NCBI GenBank assembly: GCA_030425385.1
Contig: JAUIAH010000010.1
Span: 62,001 to 126,000 of the forward strand
Length of the DNA: 64,000 nucleotides
Reading direction: 5' to 3'
From: Verrucomicrobiia bacterium
Lineage (GTDB): Bacteria > Verrucomicrobiota > Verrucomicrobiia > Verrucomicrobiales > DEV007
How positions within the stretch are numbered: position 1 is the first letter of the stretch; every line of letters begins with the position of its first letter. Made by a program: the position numbers and the translations under genes. Under the pieces are notes generated by a model that made no database searches, had not been told where the DNA came from, and was given only the letters and a program-made list of their open reading frames with translations. Positions 44,701-53,300 of the stretch are shown one piece after another.

Positions 44701-46096
44701 ACGAGACACTCACGATGCCCGTTTGGGGTTCCGTGCGCCAGCTCGAATCAAAGCTCAGCACGGCACTATGGGTGCCAATCCCGACCAACGAGATTGGCTG
44801 TGTCCTCATCACCGTCTGCATGCGCGCCCCTGGTGAACTATCATCCCACTCATCACCGTCAGCCACCGCGACAACATTCATGCCTTTGGTAAACTGATCG
44901 CGATCCTGCCCGGCCGTGGCATTCCATGAGACGGGATCGAGAAATGTCCAGCCCGCAAACTCAGTCACACCACCAGCAGGGACCTTGGCATTGTCAACCA
45001 CGAAGGTCGCTGGCGGCATCGCTGACCAATCCGTGCCGTCACCATAGAAAGTGGTCTCATTCTCCTTCTCTGTGTCAGAGATGAAGGCTCCGAGCGCCAC
45101 ACTATCAAAGTTCTCCTCGAAGAGCATTGTTTCCGCAGCGGGATCAAGCACGGAAACGCCCGCCACCGCACTGCTAGTCGTGCCGCCATCAGTCACGTCC
45201 ACACTATAATACCCAGCATTGTCTGGAGTGAGGCCGGTCACGGCAAGCACAGGCCCTGTTGCCCCATCGATTGCTGTCCGATTGGCCCCCAGACCTGTAT
45301 ACCATTGGTAGGTCAACGCTCCTCTGCCCACTGCTTCGACGCTGAGGCTTCCGTCATCGCCAATCATGAACTCGCCACCTGACGGCTGTTGCGTGATCAC
45401 TGGCTGTCCTGCGACCACTTCGATATTGTCGATCGCCCACCACCAGTTGTTCCCAGCTTCGTAGTCAAAGCTGATCACCATCGAATTCGCGCCCTCAGGA
45501 TTGTCGATCGGCAAGGCGTAGGTCCGATCATACTCGGTGGGCGAGTCACTAGAAAGCGCTAACAATTCAACAGGATCTCCCCCATCGAAGGCTACTCGGA
45601 CCCACCCAAACTGAGGTTCCGTTCGCCAACTGGAATCGAACTTCAAGAGAACGGAATTCGCAGCCACACCGTCCAGGCTGATAGCTGGCATGCTGAGCAC
45701 CGTCTGCATGCGCGCCCCTGGTGAACTATCATCCCACTCATCACCGTCAGCCACCGCGACAACATTCTTGCCTTTCGTGAATTGGTCGCGATCCTGCCCG
45801 GCTGTCGCATTCCACGAGACCGGATCCAGAAAGGTCCATCCTGCAAACTCCGTGACTCCACCGGCAGGGACCGCGCTCACATCCACGCTCCATTCAGCGG
45901 GTGGAATGGCGGTCCAATCGGAGCCGTCACCGTTGCTCTCTGTCTCGGACTGGAATGCCTCTAATTGGGATCCCAACGCATCAAAGTTCTCAGTGAGAAG
46001 GACATCGGCAGACGCGCCTGCCACTGTCAATAAACTAAAAAGAATGATGGAACACCATCGTGTTTGGCCAGGAATTCGTGAAGGAGGAGGTTGCAT
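38786..46096 (-). CDS. Exported modular protein: seven jelly-roll-like modules, Ig-like domains and a LamG domain
   Basis: A 2,436-residue protein with a signal peptide (IILFSLLTVAGASA). Seven modules end with GN(N/D)WWWA(I/V)DN; on the DNA these sit near 45437, 44550, 43682, 43082, 42207, 41246 and 39689. The first five have SETESxGDGTDW and DPVSWNATAGQ(D/N)R; the last two have the Ca-loop-like DSEDADGDGYPDLDG. Ig-like domains (TYQWYTGLGANRTAIDG) stand between most modules. Near the C-terminus a LamG domain (GYWSFDDQGA ... IDDVAIYDSALG) precedes a shared end (YDIQFSTNLIDWE). No enzyme motif is visible. Likely a surface or secreted adhesin or matrix protein. Confidence 0.85.
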   Translation of the reverse strand: MQPPPSRIPGQTRWCSIILFSLLTVAGASADVLLTENFDALGSQLEAFQSETESNGDGSDWTAIPPAEWSVDVSAVPAGGVTEFAGWTFLDPVSWNATAGQDRDQFTKGKNVVAVADGDEWDDSSPGARMQTVLSMPAISLDGVAANSVLLKFDSSWRTEPQFGWVRVAFDGGDPVELLALSSDSPTEYDRTYALPIDNPEGANSMVISFDYEAGNNWWWAIDNIEVVAGQPVITQQPSGGEFMIGDDGSLSVEAVGRGALTYQWYTGLGANRTAIDGATGPVLAVTGLTPDNAGYYSVDVTDGGTTSSAVAGVSVLDPAAETMLFEENFDSVALGAFISDTEKENETTFYGDGTDWSAMPPATFVVDNAKVPAGGVTEFAGWTFLDPVSWNATAGQDRDQFTKGMNVVAVADGDEWDDSSPGARMQTVMRTQPISLVGIGTHSAVLSFDSSWRTEPQTGIVSVSFDGEEAVELIRFTEMSPSALNDTVVLPLNNPSGATSAVISFDYEAGNNWWWAIDNISVSGNTVVIAEQPVGGDFEPGAEASLSVAAYGGDLSYQWYIGSGESRQPLDGATEATLLFGSLLDVDSGIYSVDITNTAGNLVTSDEVVLNVAAPANVLFSETFDSLTLEPFVSETESGGDGTDWTATAPADWAVDNSQVPAGGVTEFAGWTFVDPVSWNATAGQDRDQFLKGRNVVAVADGDEWDDSSPGARMFTRLSMPTIILSGVPGNSVKLAFDSSWRTEPQTGTVEVSFDGGEPMTLLTLTSESPSALNDTIELDIPNPTSAASMTIAFTYEAGNNWWWAIDNVLVTYEDSPVIFEENFDSIELTAFVSETESGGDGTDWSAMAPEGWVQNDDAVPAGGVEEYAGWRFLDPVSWNASAGQDRDQFTKGVNVVAVADGDEWDDSSPGARMETFLSTPPIALEGIAANTVTLQFDSSWRTEPQTGVVSVSFDGGEGETLRLYTVDTPDALNETVKLPINNPEGASSMVITFGYEAGNNWWWAIDNISVTGNVPVILEEPMSVEAVAGDEIAISVSAQAGRLYQWYKGIGGDRVAIEGATDATLNLGGALASDTGVYTVDVSNGAGSTVTSATAMVTVTDPFAAEAIFSENFDSLELGPFVSETESGGDGTDWTAIAPSGWTVDVSGVPAGGVPEFAGWTFLDPKSWDATAGQNRALFTKGRHVLAVGDGDEWDDSSPGARMFTSLTSPAIDISGKPANSISLKVDSSWRTEPQTGTIEIAFDGGAPMTVLELTSASPDALNDTLFLPINNPDGASMMTVSFTYEAGNNWWWAIDNVQVLAESVVVIEQPVGGSTLTEAAFDLSVEAHGGDLSYQWFKDGAPLAGATMATLSLNPVVLSDAGTYFAEITNTAGSSRRSDSVELHVEDNSPTMVIFSENFDSLPLGDVVDEQQVDEPFVWTDTPPEGWVVDDSGVPGFDSEDADGDGYPDLDGVTEWAGWSFAEPRWWALAAGDQQRTSFTRACGAVMIADPDEWDDSAHTPFTEGDGYDAFITTPDISLTGVTTGSLKMRFDSSWRPEADNDVPGGNNQTAVIRVSYDGGEMREIMRWESDGGSPNFKPDETNEVVVLQLDNPEGAENLKIEFGLIDAGNDWWWAVDNLLVYSGLEPPSILTPPVSQQVFSNSPAEISVEVDTANTLGDVTYQWYKRTDGDRVAIEGATSSTLSFESAQVEDSGFYSVDVTNQPGTVTSCEAQLIVGPLIITLQPTDLLVSAGDEACFFVDAEGERPFTYQWFKGQGEGKTPIDANANPTAGLFEVVLDSATFDDEGYYSVEISNEFGTVASAEAFLDVEPIIFSPPGEGEPQPTTAMLGGMAEFVVAVDGEEPVTYEWSFRPLGGTEYTVIEGATSFRLEIANAQLSDVGFYRVKAVNEFGEITSRDAKLTVQPPTGSSVIFAENFDGVDLGPNIDEGVAGDAVWTDTPPSGWSVDDSGVPGFDSADENGDGIPDLDGVTEWAGWAFTDAAWWTNTAGDQQRSGFTKGMNVVAVADPDEWDDDSHTPFMQGDGFDAFMSTPMISLEKVAAGSAVLALDSSWRPEADNDVPGGNNQTAVIRVSYDGGAPIEVLRWESDSNSPDFKPDQEFIDESLTVALLNPEGAENVVITFGLIDAGNDWWWAIDNLQVTANVEGAGIPGLIGYWSFDDQGAATTADGSASRNDGMVNGEPSYVSGHSGEAGDFAMSFDGVDDYVSTAASVSASQAFTFAGWVRFDETQADRTGFFGQNDSVEFGMINATTIQHWMPIVGALDYTFDGAPEWTHIAVANDINGRTLYVNGEAVMSAEPAPAGESDFGFNIGGGGIYDAEGNFFNGEIDDVAIYDSALGATQIKGLADRFLLPGGPVGGETPGGPTGIVEFGPVSIGANGNLSINIPEGESYDIQFSTNLIDWETIATGVTGSFEESDAARAANLDGYYRGVQ
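44810..44879. repeat. 70 bp exact direct repeat, copy 1
   Basis: The sequence from CACCGTCTGCATGCGCGCCC to ACAACATTC recurs without a mismatch at 45698-45767. The spacing is 888 bp, or 296 codons, which is one module plus its Ig-like domain. It encodes the VADGDEWDDSSPGARMQTV part of the module. Identity at silent positions points to recent duplication or gene conversion. Confidence 0.95.
45698..45767. repeat. 70 bp exact direct repeat, copy 2
   Basis: Second copy of the repeat at 44810-44879, in the first module of the same gene. The sequences around it diverge at scattered positions, so the identity is local rather than module-wide. Confidence 0.95.
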
Positions 46097-46330
46097 GAAG
46101 AGTGAGGTGGTTAAGCCTCACCCATAAGAAACAACTTCAATATCCACATGCGGAATCAGATGACGATTTCGACTAACTAACTTGTTAGGCAATTTCTTCA
46201 GATAGCGCCCGCAATTCATCCTCATACGTCACAGAAACATCAGTGACAAGAACGCCTCATTCCTCCCGGCCAATCCTCACAGAAACGTTGCATCACGTTT
46301 CCTGTCAATGAACCATCCGCAACCAAACCC

Positions 46331-49300
46331 TCACTTTCGCCGGTAGCGGAGCTGGAAGAAGAGGCGCTGCTCCGAACTTCCTGGGATACGGGCTTCGTAG
46401 ACTTGTTCATCGCCTTCCACGGCTCCAGCGGTCACTTCAATCACGCGCGCGTCCTGCGGTGGACCATCACCGCTGTCATACCACGCACCCAAATCAAGCG
46501 ACCACTGGCAATCAGCCTCCGCTCCATTCTGATCGACCGCGCGCCGCCAACGAACGACCCACTCGCCCGTCGCCTCATCGTAGTTCACGGTGTCTAGCGG
46601 AACGTCATCATTCGCTCCTGGATCACGCCCATGATACGCTTCACCAATAGTCGGGTTGCCATCCGTATCCGTGTCGGCGTGTTCTCCCCAAAGAGCTGTC
46701 TGCAAATTGGGATTGCTAAGAATTGATCTGGAAAACTTCTTGTTCAGCCACTGTTGATAGGGCGTTCCCGGCACGGAAATGACCTGGCTGTTCACCGTCG
46801 ACAATCCACCGGCATCCGTGGCTCGGAGGCGGATATCGATCGTGCCCGTGAGATTGTAGCGACAACGCACCTGAAGCTTCTTAGTCGCATTGTCCACAGC
46901 CACCATTTCAAAGGTATCGGTGTCGCCTAACACCGTGACTATATCATAATCGAGCTCGTCGGAGGGTTGCTCGGCATCGGTGAATCCCACCGTGATATCG
47001 ATCGCACTCTCCGCCGCATTCACAAAGGCAACCTTTCGCGGTAAGGCGAGCGCTTGTGGAGGTGTGTTCGGGTCACGCACGATGAGTTTCGTGATGCAGG
47101 TGCTCCCATTGCCAGACAGATCGAAGGCTTCGATGGTAATGGGATACGTCCCTGGCTGGGAAATGCTGGTTCCCGCTTTGGGGGTCTGATCGATGAAGAG
47201 TGCCGTGTTGGAATCGACGTTGTCGTAGATAGAAGATTGAGCAATGACATCCGGCACCAGAGCGAAACAGATCTCGCCATCATACTGACACGTGATGGTG
47301 ATTTCGTCAGGGCAGGTGATCACCGGAGGCGTGATATCAGCGAAGCAGAAACCGCCCGGATGGCCAAAGGACTCATACTCATCAAAGCCATACAGCGTGA
47401 GGCCGAAGGACGCATTCGAACTGAGGAAATTGAAGACATCTCCAGCAGGCAGCGGAAAGCGAGCATAGGCACCTCCCGAAGCGGTCAGCCCGGATTGCCC
47501 CCCAGGAACCGCCAGCACCCCCGTGCCATTGACTGTCACACCACTCAATGCCCCGGTGTCCTCAGCCACCACCGTGGCGTAACTGTCAGGAAAGGTCCGG
47601 CAAGTTTTGTAGCGTCGCATCCACGCACTCCTAGGCTGGATCAGCGTCATGAACGGATCCCCATCCACGACGCCGTCGAAATCGGAACTCTGTGAGAACT
47701 GCGCCACGCATACAGAGAATTCTGCCGAGATGCTAGCTGGCTCCGTGGTCGTGAACTCGAGGAACTCCCCGCGATCAAGGGTCCTATTGATCGGATCAGC
47801 GGAGGTGAAATTCACAAACACAGGGGTGCCATCTCGATGGGCGAGCACACGCACCAAATCTCCTCCACGGGTCATGAGCGGCGCGAGGTCGTGGTTGGTC
47901 CCCCAAGCCGCCGTTGGCAGGAGTTGCTCTAACACCGTGTCACAATAGAATTGAGACGGCGACTGGATATTCGCGCAGCGATGCCCCCCAAAGACGCCAA
48001 TGGGCTTGTTAGACTCGATGCAGGTGCCTGTGATGTCAGCGGGGCTATTGGCTTCCGTGCGCAACTGATAGGTCTCCCCACGCGCCAGGGTGATGGTGAA
48101 TGGCACCCCAGCGGCATGCGAACCAATCTTCTCCTTGGGAATGATCCGCACCTCGGTGTCATCGTAAGGTGCCACGATCCCTAATTGCGATCCTTGCAAC
48201 AATGGCAGGTTACTCTGCACATTCTGATAGCCCATCACGACGTAATCAGTGCCAAGACAATCGATCGGCAATCCCAGGAAAGTGTCCGTCGTATAATCGA
48301 TATGTGATTGCCCATACACCGCCACAAAGTCGCTCGCCACGACACGGATGGCTTTGGCTTCTCGATCGTCGGCCCCCTCTAGCTCCAAGGCTTTGGGAAT
48401 AGCCACCACCGCTTTCCCTGCCGCCCCCAGATTGAAGTTGATCGGAGCGATCGAAAGGCCCGGAAAGGAAACCTGCCCGGTCACGAGGCGATTCCCCGTG
48501 ATGCAAAGCGAGAGTTCGACCGGTGCACCCGGTTCTTCCTCATAATTCTCTGGGAACGCCAACCAGAATTCCTGACCGCGCGTTGTCTTCACACAATCCT
48601 CATGTTCCGGATCACGAGGCGTTTGTCCCGGCTCGAAACACAGCTCGGGACAGATGAGAAAGCGATCCTCATCCACGGTGGCATTCAGCGCATGAATGGC
48701 TAACACATTGGCACCTTGGCGAAGCAAGCTCGCGTCAAGAGCTATCGTTTCTGGCCCCAAGGCAAGACAATCCTCACGATCTCTCAACGCACGTGAGTTC
48801 TCGTTAAGAGTGGCAGGCGCGTTCCGTCGCGCGACCAACGTTCCATTCAAATAAGCCGCGAAGCCGTCATCATAACGGATGCGCATGGTCAGGGTGGAGT
48901 TGGGAGGTGGAAATTGATTGAGAGAGAAGGGAGCACGTAGATAAAGCCCAGGCCGGAGCCCCTTCATAAAGAATTCGACATCCGTGTTAATGAGAGGATC
49001 GAATTTACCCATGCCTCCCATGCTGCCGCCGCCACCGTCTGCGAAACTGATCCCCATGAGCCCCGCCTGATAGATCTCACTCACCTCGACGTCGGTTAGT
49101 TGATGATTCCAAATGGCAAAGTCATCGAGGTCACCACAATAAGGATGTTCCCCTTCGTCATTCCCGAGATATAGCGGGTCTTCACTTTCGAAACCCGTGC
49201 CTGCAGCCAAGCTAACAGGAGCAGGCGTCTGCTTGCCGTCGAAGAAAGTGCGAATCTCCACCTTCGAAGTCCCGTCACCATCAATGACAAAGGCAAGGTG

Positions 49301-50335
49301 GTGCCACTGACTATCCCTGATGTCAGCCAGCGCCAGGCTGGTGGGCTCCCCCGCCGTATCGACAAAACGCATCACCACTTGGCGCGAGACCCCGTTGCCA
49401 GTATTGACGGCTGTCCACAGGATGGACCAACCGGGACTCTGTAGCGATTTCTGCTTGGTCGCGATCACTTGATAGCTTCCTGCCTGCGGCGGAAATTCAG
49501 GATCGGCCCGCACCCAGATGGCAGCGCTAAAGTCCTTATTCTTCTCGGCGGTCAACTCTGGGTGATGCTGATACTCAATGCGCGTCGGTTCCTGACAGGT
49601 GAACCGGAACGCGTCACTGATGATACCAGCAGGATTTGCCCAGCCATTTCCGGCGCGCTGACCATCATGTATCGTGGGGCCGCTGCTATCTGGGATCACC
49701 GTGCCGCTCAACTTGTCCATGCGTGCGTGCAGGACAAGGCCCTCATTGATCGCATTCTCCGCAGCATCATAACCGATACACAATGGACCCCTTTCCCAAT
49801 TGCTGTGATCGTAGCTAGGCTGTCGCCAGGCATCCCCCACATTGTCATTCGGGACAATATAGCGGACCACACTTTTGCCATCAATCAGCACCACGTCATC
49901 GCACTCGCAGTAGTCTGTGAGGTCGCGCTTCAAGTCGATCTGCTGACCACTTTGATAGAGTCCCGCGTAGGGCACGGAACAGGGATAGACGAAGTTTGTG
50001 TGCAAAGGCTTCTCACCTCCAGGAGGACGCCGGTCTTTCCCTGAAGCGAATACTTTCAGTTCCTGCCCTGCGCTGAGTTGGATCCCGTCGGGAAATGCCC
50101 ATTTGGTGGGCGCCTGGGCGTCATCGGTAAGGAACCATCCTGACAAATCCACGTTTCCATTCGCTTTTAGAATCAGGTAAGCAGGAAGGTCATCATCTTC
50201 GTCAGGCGAATCCGTATTCACGACAGCCGGGACCACCGTGGCAATCTCCATAATCGTCTGGCCAAGCGCGGCCGTGATCGAAAGGAGTGCCCACAGGGTA
50301 ACGATCAGAAATCTAGGCGTCCTCATGGTGTTCAT
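46331..50335 (-). CDS. Exported multidomain protein: lamin-tail-like, LamG, IgGFc-binding-like and HYR domains
   Basis: A 1,334-residue protein with a signal peptide (LIVTLWALLSITAALGQ). In order: a lamin-tail-like beta domain (DLSGWFLTDDAQAPTKWAFP), a LamG domain (LVLHARMDKLSG ... LDDFAIWNHQLTD), a beta stretch with LRPGLYLRAPF, then an IgGFc-binding-like region (GQEFWLAFPENY, VYGQSHIDYTTDTFLGLP, GSQLGIVAPYDDTEVRIIP, KPIGVFGGHRCANI). A HYR domain (PPVITCPDEITITC ... FDLSGNGSTC), a cadherin-like stretch and a shared C-terminal end (WSLDLGAWYDSG ... LFFQLRYRRK) follow. The gap to the giant gene upstream is only 25 bp, without an obvious Shine-Dalgarno. About 230 bp of apparently non-coding DNA (46097-46330) follow it. 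Confidence 0.85.
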   Translation of the reverse strand: MNTMRTPRFLIVTLWALLSITAALGQTIMEIATVVPAVVNTDSPDEDDDLPAYLILKANGNVDLSGWFLTDDAQAPTKWAFPDGIQLSAGQELKVFASGKDRRPPGGEKPLHTNFVYPCSVPYAGLYQSGQQIDLKRDLTDYCECDDVVLIDGKSVVRYIVPNDNVGDAWRQPSYDHSNWERGPLCIGYDAAENAINEGLVLHARMDKLSGTVIPDSSGPTIHDGQRAGNGWANPAGIISDAFRFTCQEPTRIEYQHHPELTAEKNKDFSAAIWVRADPEFPPQAGSYQVIATKQKSLQSPGWSILWTAVNTGNGVSRQVVMRFVDTAGEPTSLALADIRDSQWHHLAFVIDGDGTSKVEIRTFFDGKQTPAPVSLAAGTGFESEDPLYLGNDEGEHPYCGDLDDFAIWNHQLTDVEVSEIYQAGLMGISFADGGGGSMGGMGKFDPLINTDVEFFMKGLRPGLYLRAPFSLNQFPPPNSTLTMRIRYDDGFAAYLNGTLVARRNAPATLNENSRALRDREDCLALGPETIALDASLLRQGANVLAIHALNATVDEDRFLICPELCFEPGQTPRDPEHEDCVKTTRGQEFWLAFPENYEEEPGAPVELSLCITGNRLVTGQVSFPGLSIAPINFNLGAAGKAVVAIPKALELEGADDREAKAIRVVASDFVAVYGQSHIDYTTDTFLGLPIDCLGTDYVVMGYQNVQSNLPLLQGSQLGIVAPYDDTEVRIIPKEKIGSHAAGVPFTITLARGETYQLRTEANSPADITGTCIESNKPIGVFGGHRCANIQSPSQFYCDTVLEQLLPTAAWGTNHDLAPLMTRGGDLVRVLAHRDGTPVFVNFTSADPINRTLDRGEFLEFTTTEPASISAEFSVCVAQFSQSSDFDGVVDGDPFMTLIQPRSAWMRRYKTCRTFPDSYATVVAEDTGALSGVTVNGTGVLAVPGGQSGLTASGGAYARFPLPAGDVFNFLSSNASFGLTLYGFDEYESFGHPGGFCFADITPPVITCPDEITITCQYDGEICFALVPDVIAQSSIYDNVDSNTALFIDQTPKAGTSISQPGTYPITIEAFDLSGNGSTCITKLIVRDPNTPPQALALPRKVAFVNAAESAIDITVGFTDAEQPSDELDYDIVTVLGDTDTFEMVAVDNATKKLQVRCRYNLTGTIDIRLRATDAGGLSTVNSQVISVPGTPYQQWLNKKFSRSILSNPNLQTALWGEHADTDTDGNPTIGEAYHGRDPGANDDVPLDTVNYDEATGEWVVRWRRAVDQNGAEADCQWSLDLGAWYDSGDGPPQDARVIEVTAGAVEGDEQVYEARIPGSSEQRLFFQLRYRRK

Positions 50336-50360
50336 GCGTTGGGGTTGGGGAAGTTGAGGT

Positions 50361-53300
50361 TCAAGGCACCTTCACTTCGACGTTCAAATTGGGGATGGTA
50401 AGCGTGAGATTGCCCAGTGACTGGGAGGTGGTGAGGGTCAAGTCGACGGCCACTGTTCCGACGATGCGATCGGCCGCGCCGCCGCCACCGAGTTCGGTGA
50501 GTTCGTCACTGCCTAACAGTTGCGATAGATCAAAGCGGTAGTCATCGTTACCGGCACCCCCAGCGAGATCGTCGTTGCCCGCACCACCCTCCAGGATGTC
50601 ATTCCCCGATCCACCGAGCAGGTCATCGTGCCCCTCTAAGCCTGACAAGAAGACGGATCCAGTAAAGGCAGACGCATTGATGACATTGTCGGAAAGGCCG
50701 CCGGTCAACCGTGCACGCTCGATCAGTGTCAGGGCATCAAGATCCGTGCCCACGTTTAATGAGGCATCCGTAAGGATGAAATCCGCATCTTCTGTCTCCA
50801 CCACCGTATCCAAGCTGCCGCCACCGTTGATGATGTCATTCCCAGGACCACCGGTGAGTTCATTGGCCAATCCGTTTCCGGTCAGGGTATCGTGACCCGA
50901 TCCACCAATGAGATTCTCGATATCATTCACGGCAGTCAGGGTGAGGGTAAGATTGGCAGGATGCACTGACTGCGCAGTGGTGCTCGCCAGGCTCACCGAA
51001 AGGTCCACCGTGGTCGTTTCTCTAAAGTCGAGCGTGTCGATCCCGCCACTATCAGAGACCACGTCACTTCCTAGCACATGATCGACATCGAACGCGTAGG
51101 TGTCGTTGCCTCCGCTGCCTTTGAGCGCGTCATTGCCTTCGCCACCGATGAGAATGTCAGGGCCACTTCCACCGATCAGACTATCATTTCCTCCTTCTCC
51201 TCGGAGGATGCTCGACCCGGAAAAGCCTGAGAGATCGAATTCATTGTCGCCGATGCCGCCAGTGAGATCCAGGGCCTGGATCCCATTCAGAGCATCCGCT
51301 TCACCCCCAATGTCGAGGACCAAATCGGTAGCCATGATATCCAGATCAGCTGTCTCGCGCACCGTATTCACACCGCCACCGCCGGTAAATTTATCGATTC
51401 CTGCTAGACCCGTGAAGACATTATCAAGGGCGTTTCCGGTGAAGTCGTCCGCACCTCCGCCACCGATGATGTTCTCGATGGTCGGTGCGACGATGAAGAA
51501 GTTCGCCACCGTGGCGCCACCCGTGAGCACTTGGAAGCCAGCGGCAAGCGTCGCCGTCACCCCCTGAGTCGCCGTGGATGAGAAATCGATCGTGTCCACG
51601 CCACCGATGTCAGAGAGGACATCCGTGCCGATGTCTGTGTCGGCATTGAAGAGGTAATGATCGTCACCCAAGCCACCGTGGAAATTATCGCCGAGCTTGG
51701 TGCCCGTCAGCGTATCATTGCCCGCCAAGCCCTGAAGCGTCACGCCCAGGGTCGTGAAGTTTTCCGCAGTCAACGCGTTGTCGCCACTGCCTCCTCTCAA
51801 AGTCACATCATCGATGCTTGTCAGTGTCAACAGAGTGGCATCCGTGCCGATCTTGAGGCTCGTATCTGTGAGGGTGATGTCATCGTCAGCCACCACAAGG
51901 AACTCATTGAAGCCACCGTCGCCATCGATCTCCAGACTCGCGCCACTCCACCCAGTGACTTTAAAGTCATCATTCCCCACCCCACCGATCACCAGCAGGT
52001 CTTCGATCTCTGTCAGGGCATCGAGTTCCGAGAAGGCACCGGCCGCCATGGCCAGGAAGGCGTCATTGACCACAAAGGTGATGCCACCTAGGGAAGCACG
52101 CTGAGCAGTGAGTGCATCCATCCCTGCACCACCGTCCACCAGGTCATCTCCAGAGAGCGGCTTAAACGCATCATCACCGCCTCCTCCAATGAGGACATCT
52201 GACCAGATCGTACCGGTGATCACGTCATCCCCACCAGCACCATCAAAAGTGAAGTTTCCACGTGGCACCATACTCGGCGTCAGCGGACTCAAGGCAGAGC
52301 CATCGATCGCATTGCCACTGGCACCACCAGTGATCTCAAAGTCTTCCACATTCACCACGCTGATCGTACCGATAGCGCCACCCACGTGGCTCACGGTGAT
52401 CTCCACTCCCGGGATGGCGAGATTGCCAGGATCAGCATCGTCGAGCACGAAGTCCGCATTGGCCGCAATCTTGAAGAGATCGCCACCATGCCCCGCCCCG
52501 TCAATCGAAGCACTGCCCGTCCACCCCGTGAGATCAAAGGTGTTGGCAAGAGCGCCGCCGGTGAGCGTCGCAAACTCCACATCTTCCAGTGCATCGAGAT
52601 CGCTCCCCTTGATCACTGTCGTATCGGTGAGAGTGAAATCGACGTTCGCCGTCTCGGAGAAGCTGTCCGTGCCGGGTCCCCCATCAAGACGGTCACTCCC
52701 TTCACCGCCATCAAGGAAGTCATCTCCACCATAACCTTCTAACAAATCATTCCCAGGACCGCCCCGCAAGGTGTTGTCGAGATGGTTCCCCGTGATCTCA
52801 TCATCCAGATCGCCACCGATCACTTCTTCGAAGCCGCCGGCCTCGATGACCAAAGTAAGATTGCCAATGACTTGATCGGCACCTGGACTGGTTCCGGTGT
52901 GATTCAAGTCGACCACCACTTCATGCATCGAGGTGGCGGAAAAGTCTAACACATCACGCCCCACGAGATCCGCCGGATCTTCGTAAATGGTCTCTTTACC
53001 CCAAGCTTCGTCCGCATCGAAGGCGTAGGTTTCATTGCCGGCCCCACCGGCCAAGCGGTCATCACCAGGACCACCGCTGAGCTGGTTGTCGCGCGCATTT
53101 CCAGTGATGTCATCATCACCCTCACCGCCAATCACGGCATCAATGTCCTCGCGCTCGAAGATCAGGCTGATCGGCGCTCCCGTATAAAGCGGTGTCGGGG
53201 TGTTCAACGTGCTCAGATCCACGAGGAGATTCTGGGTCATGGCCGAGAGGTCCAAGGTATCGAAGCCAGGATCATTCTCGGCGAGCGTGGCCGCGTCGTA

